DNA from: CBETVX01 sp965539935
Lineage (GTDB): Bacteria > Bacillota > Clostridia > Peptostreptococcales > Caminicellaceae
DNA: 11,054 bases
NCBI GenBank assembly: GCA_965539935.1
Contig: CBETVX010000072.1
Location: forward strand, 1-11,054
Direction: 5' to 3'
Every line of letters starts with the position of its first letter. Position 1 is the first letter of the stretch. Shown piece by piece: positions 5,773-11,054 of this stretch. Below the pieces are notes generated by a model that was not told the origin of the DNA, searched no databases, and saw only the letters and a list, made by a program, of their open reading frames with translations. The translations under genes and the position numbers were made by a program.

Positions 5773-7626
5773 ATGAGATTTTTAGGAAGCAAAGCAAAAT
5801 TACTGAATATGATAGAAAGTGTTATTGAAAAGTATAATATTAAAGGATATACGTTTGGAGATTTATTTGCAGGTACTAGTTGCGTTGGAGATTATTTCAA
5901 AGATAGGTATAAGATTCAATCTAACGACTTTCTATATTTTTCTTATGTTATAAGTAAAGCGAAATTAAACAATAATAGAATTCCGTCTTTTTCAAAATTT
6001 ACCAAAAAATATAAAAGCAACATTTTCGATTGTCTTAATTCACTTGAATTTACACCGGATAGCAATTATTTTATTTATAATAACTATACTCCGATTGGCG
6101 AAAGAATGTTTTTTACAGAAAATAATGGGAAGAGAATCGATGGTATTAGAATAAAAATTGAGGAACTTTATAGAGAACAAACTATTTCTGAAAATGAGTA
6201 TTATTTTTTATTAGCTTCTCTAATTGAAAGTACCACTAAGTTTTCAAATACTTCAGGTACTTATGAAGCATTCTTGAAATTCTGGGATCCAAGAGCGCTA
6301 AAAGATTTTGTCTTAGAACCAATTGAAATGAATGAACAAGAACTTTTTGCCGATAACGATGTTTATAATGAAGAAACAAATAATTTAGTGAGGAGAATTG
6401 AAGGAGATATTGCATATATCGACCCTCCATATACTGTAACTCAATATGTTTCAGCTTACCATATGTTAGAGACTATTGCTAAATATGATTCACCTGATAT
6501 AAAAGGTGTAGGTGGAAAAAGAGGTAGGGGTAATAAAAACTCATTATATGCTCAAAGAACAAAGGCATTAAGTGCCTTCGAAGATTTGTTTAGACAGATT
6601 AGTTATAAGCATGTATTGGTGAGCTATAGTAACCAAGGACTCGTTAGTTTAAAGGAGCTAGTTGATTTGGCAAAGTTATTTGCTAAAGATGGTAAAGTAT
6701 ACATAGAAAGTACCGACTATAGGGAGTATCAGAATCATAGGTCAAGTAAAAAGAGGAACGGTAAATCTCTAAATGAAGTGATAATATACTTTCAAAAAGA
6801 TTTGTCTTTAAATAAATCACCACTCAATTATTCTGGCAGTAAGGACACTTTGCTTCCAGCAATAATAAAAGAGCTTCCTCCTTCTGTGAATACTTTTATA
6901 GATGTTATGGGAGGTGCATTTAACGTTGGTGCTAATATCATTGCTACAGATAGCGTTATTTACAATGAACTCAATCCTTATGTCTATGAAGTTGTTGAAT
7001 GGCTTTTAAAAACGGATAAAAATCAAATTATTGAAGCCATAGAAGAAGCTATAGTTAAGTACAAATTGGAGAAAGGTGAGAAGGAACCATTTGACAAACT
7101 TAGGTCAGATTATAATGAAGGAGAGAATTCTCCATTAAATTTATATTTACTCCACATGTATTCATTCCAAAATATGATCAGATTTAATAGTAAACATAAG
7201 TTTAACACTCCGATTGGGGTAGCAGGCTACAGTAAAGATATAAAACAACGGATACTAAACTTTAAAGTTAAAACGAAAAATTTAAAAATGATGAATGTTG
7301 ACTATACGACAATAAATTGGAGTGAATATCCTTCAGATACAGTTTTTTATTTTGATCCACCTTACTTTATTACAAGTGCTGCCTATAACGATGGTAAGAG
7401 AGGCATGAAAGGCTGGTCTGCTGATGAAGAGTTAGAACTTTTAAATACATTAAGCTATATTGATTCATTAGGATATAAATTTATTCTGTCGAATGTAATG
7501 CATCATAAAGATAGAACAAACCATCTTCTTCAAAAATGGGCAGAAGAGCATAAATACCGTGTGATTCAAATAGGTACAAGTGGTTGGCGCTATTCAAAAA
7601 AAGAAGTTCTAATTGTAAATTATTAA
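5773..7626 (+). CDS. Bidomain N6-adenine DNA methyltransferase (M.LlaI/M.FokI type)
   Basis: A 617-residue fusion of two complete D12-class (Dam-like) adenine methyltransferases. Domain 1 (about 1-340) has FLGSK (3-7), the SAM-binding motif DLFAGT (30-35) and DPPY (217-220). Domain 2 (about 345-617) repeats the order with NYSGSK (352-357), DVMGGAFNVG (377-386) and DPPY (528-531). The halves are diverged, so they are not a recent duplication. In M.FokI and M.LlaI, two-domain enzymes of this kind methylate the two strands of an asymmetric site, one per domain; the same is inferred here. Both catalytic motifs look intact. AAAGGTGA precedes the ATG start. The gene follows the controller by 13 bases and the first restriction gene by a further 13, so all are probably on one mRNA. 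The recognition sequence is unknown. Confidence 0.93.
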   Translation: MRFLGSKAKLLNMIESVIEKYNIKGYTFGDLFAGTSCVGDYFKDRYKIQSNDFLYFSYVISKAKLNNNRIPSFSKFTKKYKSNIFDCLNSLEFTPDSNYFIYNNYTPIGERMFFTENNGKRIDGIRIKIEELYREQTISENEYYFLLASLIESTTKFSNTSGTYEAFLKFWDPRALKDFVLEPIEMNEQELFADNDVYNEETNNLVRRIEGDIAYIDPPYTVTQYVSAYHMLETIAKYDSPDIKGVGGKRGRGNKNSLYAQRTKALSAFEDLFRQISYKHVLVSYSNQGLVSLKELVDLAKLFAKDGKVYIESTDYREYQNHRSSKKRNGKSLNEVIIYFQKDLSLNKSPLNYSGSKDTLLPAIIKELPPSVNTFIDVMGGAFNVGANIIATDSVIYNELNPYVYEVVEWLLKTDKNQIIEAIEEAIVKYKLEKGEKEPFDKLRSDYNEGENSPLNLYLLHMYSFQNMIRFNSKHKFNTPIGVAGYSKDIKQRILNFKVKTKNLKMMNVDYTTINWSEYPSDTVFYFDPPYFITSAAYNDGKRGMKGWSADEELELLNTLSYIDSLGYKFILSNVMHHKDRTNHLLQKWAEEHKYRVIQIGTSGWRYSKKEVLIVNY

Positions 7627-7639
7627 GGGGGCGGGCTTA

Positions 7640-8485
7640 TTGGATCATATTCTTGTTTTACCAGAAGAGTTTGAAACTAAATTAAATGAAGCTCATTCAG
7701 ATAGTGATATTCATGAAAAATGGCTTCAAATTGGTGTTGATACAGTTCAAGATATGATAAATAGAGTCATATCTGAAATGAATGAAAGATTTCCCAAATT
7801 GAGCATTACCAATTATAGGATCGATAATAAAGACAATATAAAAGAAACCATTGGGAACAGACGAAGCAGTTCTATATATGCTGGATATCTTGAAACTGAA
7901 AAAGGTAATGTAGACGGTCTATTTTTTTATATTCCTCCTTCACTTAACTCAGGAAATGATTTTTTAACAAGACAAGTTATGCCAACTCTGTTAGGAATTT
8001 ATGAAGGAATATCTCAGGACATGGTCGATTTACATTTTAATAATAGACCAGTATACATTTTAAATATAAACGAGACAAACAGATCAAAACAGAGAGCTGT
8101 AAAAGTTAGCTTTATATGTGCAGAATTACTTGGATTTAAATATCTAGATATATTCGGACGAGAATTTCATGATATATTAATGAGCCTTAGCACGGAAGAT
8201 GATGAATTCCAGATATCTTCTTTAGCTGATTTTAATCGATTATTTGCAGTTAATGGTGACAATGAACTGTTTATAGTCAATGATGAGGAAAAGGTATTGC
8301 AGTTGCTTTCAGATAAAGTTACTGCGTCAAAAAATCCATCTGCTGAAATGTATAGATATTGTTTAAAAGTGTTACCAGCAATCTATATGGCAATTGACGA
8401 GGGGTATCAAATTAATATAGAGGATTTTGATAATGAAGGGTTGAGCATGTTTGATGTCATTAGAACCTATATTTCTAAGATGTAA
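7640..8485 (+). CDS. Putative first restriction subunit, LlaI ORF1-like position, family not recognised
   Basis: I do not recognise this 281-residue protein by sequence; it is named by position. It lies between the bidomain methylase and the McrB-like NTPase, where the LlaI operon has the first of three genes needed for restriction. It is soluble, with no signal peptide or membrane segment. An N-terminal helical part (about 10-52) is followed by a strand-rich part with NVDGLFFYIPPS (90-101). Next is a distinctive block, RPVYILNINETNRSKQ then RAVKVSFICAELLG (136-165) and YLDIFGREF (168-176). The C-terminal half is acidic. No Walker motif and no convincing PD-(D/E)XK set is visible. Since the next gene lacks the DNA-binding domain of McrB, this subunit is a candidate for target recognition. 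The start is TTG at 7640, 8 bases after AAGGGGG. Confidence 0.7.
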   Translation: MDHILVLPEEFETKLNEAHSDSDIHEKWLQIGVDTVQDMINRVISEMNERFPKLSITNYRIDNKDNIKETIGNRRSSSIYAGYLETEKGNVDGLFFYIPPSLNSGNDFLTRQVMPTLLGIYEGISQDMVDLHFNNRPVYILNINETNRSKQRAVKVSFICAELLGFKYLDIFGREFHDILMSLSTEDDEFQISSLADFNRLFAVNGDNELFIVNDEEKVLQLLSDKVTASKNPSAEMYRYCLKVLPAIYMAIDEGYQINIEDFDNEGLSMFDVIRTYISKM

Positions 8486-8508
8486 CACAAAATTAGGAGG
8501 GAAAATAA

Positions 8509-9459
8509 ATGCAGATAATTTATTATGGTGCTCCAGGTACAGGAAAAAGTTATATGATAGATGAGCTGGTAAAAGCATTTGGTGTTGGTGATGATAGAAT
8601 TTTTAGAACTACATTTCATCCAGAGTATACATATAACGATTTCGTCGGACAATTGCTACCAAAAGTCCAGAGAACAGCAAACGGATCAACTAGTATCAGC
8701 TATGAATTTACAAAGGGAGTATTAACAAGAGCATTAGAAAAAGCATACGAAGATACTGCTAAACAAGTAATTTTAATAATTGAGGAAATGTCAAGAGGAG
8801 ATTGTGCGGGCATTTTTGGAGATATTTTCCAATTGCTGGATAGAGAATCTCAAGGCATTAATAAAGGTTATAGCAAATACTTTATCAATAATGACATTAT
8901 TACAAAAGACATTATTGCGATTACTGATGATAAAATTAAATTGCCACCTAACTTTAATATTTTAGGAACTGTTAATACAAGTGATCAGAATGTGTTTGTA
9001 ATGGATACAGCTTTCAAGAGAAGGTTTGAATGGCAATATATAAGCACAAAGCCGGTACCAGTAGGAGGTCCATATAAAAATAATGTTGATATTGAAGTTG
9101 TTTTAGATAGTGCGGGTACTAAAAAATCTGTTAAGTGGGTTGATTTATACGGTACTTTAAATAAATTTATTGCTGACTCACGATTTTTAGGACTTGGCGA
9201 AGATAAGCAGTTGGGCCAATTCTTTATAGAATTTAAAGTTGGAGGCACACCAAGTGAGCATAAAAACCAAGTAAAAAACAAATTATTACATTATTTATGG
9301 AGTGACATTCATAAATCGAGTTATAGCACTGAAATTAGTTTGTTTGATTCGTCAATTACAAGTTTTTCCGAACTATATGATGCTTACGAGGATGATAAAA
9401 AGGTTTTTAGTGATAAATTTTTAGAATGCATAGAGCTGTGGCTAAGAGGTAGTTTATGA
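8509..9459 (+). CDS. McrB-like AAA+ NTPase, restriction complex motor subunit (LlaI ORF2-like)
   Basis: A 316-residue AAA+ protein of the McrB clade, whose members hydrolyse GTP (some perhaps ATP) to drive a restriction complex. Motifs in order are Walker A GAPGTGKS (7-14), the McrB-type FHPEYTYNDFVG (36-47), Walker B VILIIEEMSRGD (87-98), the sensor 1/NTxD motif NTSD (156-159) matching NTAD of McrB, and arginines in FKRRFEW (169-175). The C-terminal region with LGLGEDKQLGQFF and LLHYLWSDI resembles the AAA+ lid of McrB. The protein begins directly with the P-loop strand, so the N-terminal DNA-binding domain of E. coli McrB is absent and specificity must come from a partner. AGGAGG at 8495-8500 sets the ATG start. 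It follows the unknown subunit by 23 bases. A type IV McrB is unlikely because a methylase is co-encoded. Confidence 0.88.
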   Translation: MQIIYYGAPGTGKSYMIDELVKAFGVGDDRIFRTTFHPEYTYNDFVGQLLPKVQRTANGSTSISYEFTKGVLTRALEKAYEDTAKQVILIIEEMSRGDCAGIFGDIFQLLDRESQGINKGYSKYFINNDIITKDIIAITDDKIKLPPNFNILGTVNTSDQNVFVMDTAFKRRFEWQYISTKPVPVGGPYKNNVDIEVVLDSAGTKKSVKWVDLYGTLNKFIADSRFLGLGEDKQLGQFFIEFKVGGTPSEHKNQVKNKLLHYLWSDIHKSSYSTEISLFDSSITSFSELYDAYEDDKKVFSDKFLECIELWLRGSL

Positions 9460-9473
9460 TTTCTTGGTGAAAA

Positions 9474-9480
9474 GAGGTGG
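9474..9480 (+). promoter_or_regulatory. Ribosome binding site that sets the nuclease subunit start
   Basis: GAGGTGG lies 10 bases before the ATG at 9491. The longer reading from TTG 9464 has no ribosome binding site and would translate across this one. Confidence 0.65.
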
Positions 9481-9490
9481 TGCTAATCTA

Positions 9491-10747
9491 ATGAAATTTC
9501 ATTATGGTCAAGATTATTTTAACGTTGATGATATAGATTTGATATCTTTTAGTCTAGGAAAAGGTGATACAAAATATTTAAAATCTGATAATAAAGAAGT
9601 GTTTAATTTTGTTGGATTTGTTTTAAATAAAGATGATTTATTATCTGTTTTTCCGAAACATTTTTATACTGATTCAGAGTTAAAAGAATTGAATAAAAGA
9701 AAAAAGGCGAATTTAGAAGATATTAAGTTGTTATTTGATGTGTTTGTAAAATATACAAAGGAAGTATCTACTAATGCTAAAGCTACTAAATACATCGGAG
9801 CAGAACCAGAGTTTGTATCTGATTACCCCTTTGCTTCTTTTTATGAGGTCTACAAACATTTTCGCCAGTATGGTATTTATCGTGAAAGTAATATTGAAGT
9901 CAAGCCTAATGCAAGTGGACCAGTTGCATGGAGAAAAACGATTCAAAAGGCACAGACGATAGTTAGCGAAGGTAACTTGATTTTTTCACCTCTCTATAGA
10001 AAGAAAAAGAAACAACAGAATGTCTTCCTGAGTGAATGCATGGTGTTTGTTATCGATCACACGATTAATAGCTTTCCATATTTCATTAGTTTACCAAAGA
10101 CTGGTTACAAAATAAGTTCTTTTGATTTTATCAAACATCGAGAATATACATTGAAACAATTGCGACAAATTAATAGTAAAACTTTTAAAGACACTCATAA
10201 AAAGTTGATAGTAAATTTAATTAGTTTTTTCGAACAATATAAAAAGTCGCCAAAAGGCGGTGATATCCATATAAAAATTAATTATTTTGATAAGATATGG
10301 GAAAGGATGGTTTTGACGTATCTTAATAAATATTTCAAATGTGTGGACGAAGTTTCCAATTCTATTTTTTTTGATAAAAGCTTAGTAGCATCGCCCTTAA
10401 GTTTTGGAGCTAAAGAGTTTGCTATAGATGATTCTTCACACCAGTTTAAAATACGGCTAGATCATTATGCAAAACAAGATGATTCAATTTATATTTTTGA
10501 TTCAAAATATTATTACAGCGTTTCGGATTTAAATTATAAACAATTTTCATATAATGAGATACTTAGAGGTGGTATTTCGAAGAATACTAAAATATATAGT
10601 GCCTTAATACTACCATATAACTTTACCTATTCAGATCTGCATTTTTCGTTATCCACCGTTTATTTAGGTGACCGAAAAACAGGAACAAAAATTATTGAGC
10701 AGTATTTAAATATAAAGGAAGTAATGCAAAGCTATATATCAAATTAA
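9491..10747 (+). CDS. Putative nuclease subunit of the restriction complex (LlaI ORF3 / LlaJI-McrC-like)
   Basis: A 418-residue soluble protein, last gene of the operon, probably the DNA-cutting partner of the McrB-like NTPase. The C-terminal part carries a plausible PD-(D/E)XK core: E271 in IWERMVLTYL, D324 in RLDHYA, then D337-S-K339 in the strand IYIFDSKYY, with Q351 and Y354 following. This resembles the catalytic regions of McrC and LlaJI-type endonucleases. The N-terminal 250 residues are not recognised; a basic stretch RKKKKQQ (170-176) could contact DNA. The ATG at 9491 is preferred, with GAGGTGG at 9474-9480; the frame extends to a TTG at 9464 that has no ribosome binding site. It follows the NTPase gene by 31 bases. 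The nuclease call rests on motif shape and gene order, not on a database match. Confidence 0.78.
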   Translation: MKFHYGQDYFNVDDIDLISFSLGKGDTKYLKSDNKEVFNFVGFVLNKDDLLSVFPKHFYTDSELKELNKRKKANLEDIKLLFDVFVKYTKEVSTNAKATKYIGAEPEFVSDYPFASFYEVYKHFRQYGIYRESNIEVKPNASGPVAWRKTIQKAQTIVSEGNLIFSPLYRKKKKQQNVFLSECMVFVIDHTINSFPYFISLPKTGYKISSFDFIKHREYTLKQLRQINSKTFKDTHKKLIVNLISFFEQYKKSPKGGDIHIKINYFDKIWERMVLTYLNKYFKCVDEVSNSIFFDKSLVASPLSFGAKEFAIDDSSHQFKIRLDHYAKQDDSIYIFDSKYYYSVSDLNYKQFSYNEILRGGISKNTKIYSALILPYNFTYSDLHFSLSTVYLGDRKTGTKIIEQYLNIKEVMQSYISN

Positions 10748-10754
10748 TCCTGAT

Positions 10755-10772
10755 AAACCAAGGGGATGGTTT
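10755..10772. repeat. Small hairpin with CAAGGGGATG core
   Basis: AAACCA and TGGTTT form a perfect 6-bp stem around AGGGGA. The core CAAGGGGATG (10759-10768) differs by one base from the two CAAGGGGACG copies near 10955 and 10972. No T-tract follows, so it is not a terminator. Confidence 0.45.
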
Positions 10773-10866
10773 GAAGTGACCTCATTTTAGTACATAGTTT
10801 GGGTACGGTTAATTTATTATGTTTTTTTAAAGAATTAGATATTTTTGGGCTCTTTGTTAATAGTTT

Positions 10867-10900
10867 AGGTAGGTATTCTATAGAATGTCTGCCTTTTCTT
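10867..10900 (+). terminator. Probable terminator of the restriction-modification operon
   Basis: AGGTAGGTATTC (10867-10878) pairs with GAATGTCTGCCT (10883-10894) over 12 bp with three G-U pairs and a TATA loop, followed by TTTCTT. The wobble pairs become C-A mismatches in a minus-strand transcript, so the hairpin is built for + strand RNA. It lies about 120 bases after the last stop codon. Confidence 0.65.
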
Positions 10901-10951
10901 ACATTTAGAGCTATTTTAAAAATTGTTTGGAGAATAATAAAAAATACCAAA

Positions 10952-10993
10952 TGACAAGGGGACGGGGGTGACAAGGGGACGTTTCGCTCGTCA
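10952..10993. repeat. GC-rich tandem repeat with hairpin, REP-like
   Basis: TGACAAGGGGACG occurs at 10952-10964 and again at 10969-10981, separated by GGGG. The second copy continues into an imperfect hairpin: TGACAAG (10969-10975) pairs with CTCGTCA (10987-10993) with one mismatch. The cluster stands out as a GC spike in AT-rich DNA. From memory, similar CAAGGGGACGG dyads occur near Y1 (IS200/RayT-type) transposases in clostridia; no transposase is present here. Confidence 0.6.
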
Positions 10994-11054
10994 TACTGTA
11001 AAGAAATTTTTAAGTTCAACAATTTAATATTAAAGGAAAAAATAAATTAAAATA

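Larger units (their letters stand above)
10748..11054. other. Downstream region without a convincing gene
   Basis: About 307 bases to the window end. It contains a small AAACCA/TGGTTT hairpin, a probable operon terminator and a GC-rich repeat cluster. The 92-codon minus-strand frame at 10744-11022 has no ribosome binding site and reads through the repeats, so I do not accept it as a gene. Confidence 0.6.

Noticed and set aside
8509..10747. Type IV McrBC (methyl-directed) restriction
   Set aside because: A complete methylase and controller are in the same operon and the McrB N-terminal DNA-binding domain is absent, which points to a modification-protected system.
5268..10802. ATAGTTTGG at 5268-5276 and 10794-10802 as attachment-site direct repeats
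   Set aside because: Nine AT-rich bases shared over several kilobases are expected by chance, and the flanks do not match.
10744..11022. 92-codon minus-strand reading frame downstream of the operon
   Set aside because: It has no ribosome binding site, reads through the CAAGGGGACG repeats and the + strand terminator, and has no recognisable domain.

Overview
The window is AT-rich DNA from a low-GC Gram-positive anaerobe of the Clostridia/Tissierellia type. This is inferred from the strong AGGAGG-type ribosome binding sites, the A/T-rich codons (AGA, ATA, AAA), the short gene spacing and the gene families present; the species cannot be named from the sequence alone. Every gene I accept lies on the + strand.

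Bases 1-5187 are an ordinary chromosomal stretch. It holds the 3' part of serA (phosphoglycerate dehydrogenase, missing only a few codons at the window edge), a PrsW-type intramembrane protease, a small hotdog-fold thioesterase of the FlK type, a HAD-family phosphatase and an iron-sulfur 23S rRNA m5U methyltransferase (RlmCD type). Most of these genes are separate units with their own hairpin terminators. One terminator overlaps the promoter of the gene that follows it.

Bases 5188-5525 form a junction without a convincing gene. It holds a possible terminator for the rRNA methyltransferase, a perfect 10-bp inverted repeat, and a very good extended -10 promoter with an operator-like palindrome just downstream.

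Bases 5535-10747 are a compact five-gene operon: a 74-aa Xre-type regulator, a two-domain adenine methyltransferase, an unrecognised 281-aa protein, a McrB-like AAA+ NTPase lacking the usual N-terminal DNA-binding domain, and a PD-(D/E)XK nuclease-like protein. The order controller, bidomain methylase, then three restriction genes with the McrB-like one in the middle matches what I recall of the LlaI restriction-modification system of Lactococcus plasmid pTR2030. I read it as a chromosomal LlaI-like, NTP-dependent, multi-subunit restriction-modification system. The methylase would protect both strands of a site, the three downstream proteins would form the restriction complex, and the small regulator would time expression, probably through the palindrome in its own leader.

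Bases 10748-11054 hold a probable operon terminator and a GC-rich cluster of CAAGGGGAYG repeats that looks like a REP-type or mobile-element remnant. The window ends without another gene.
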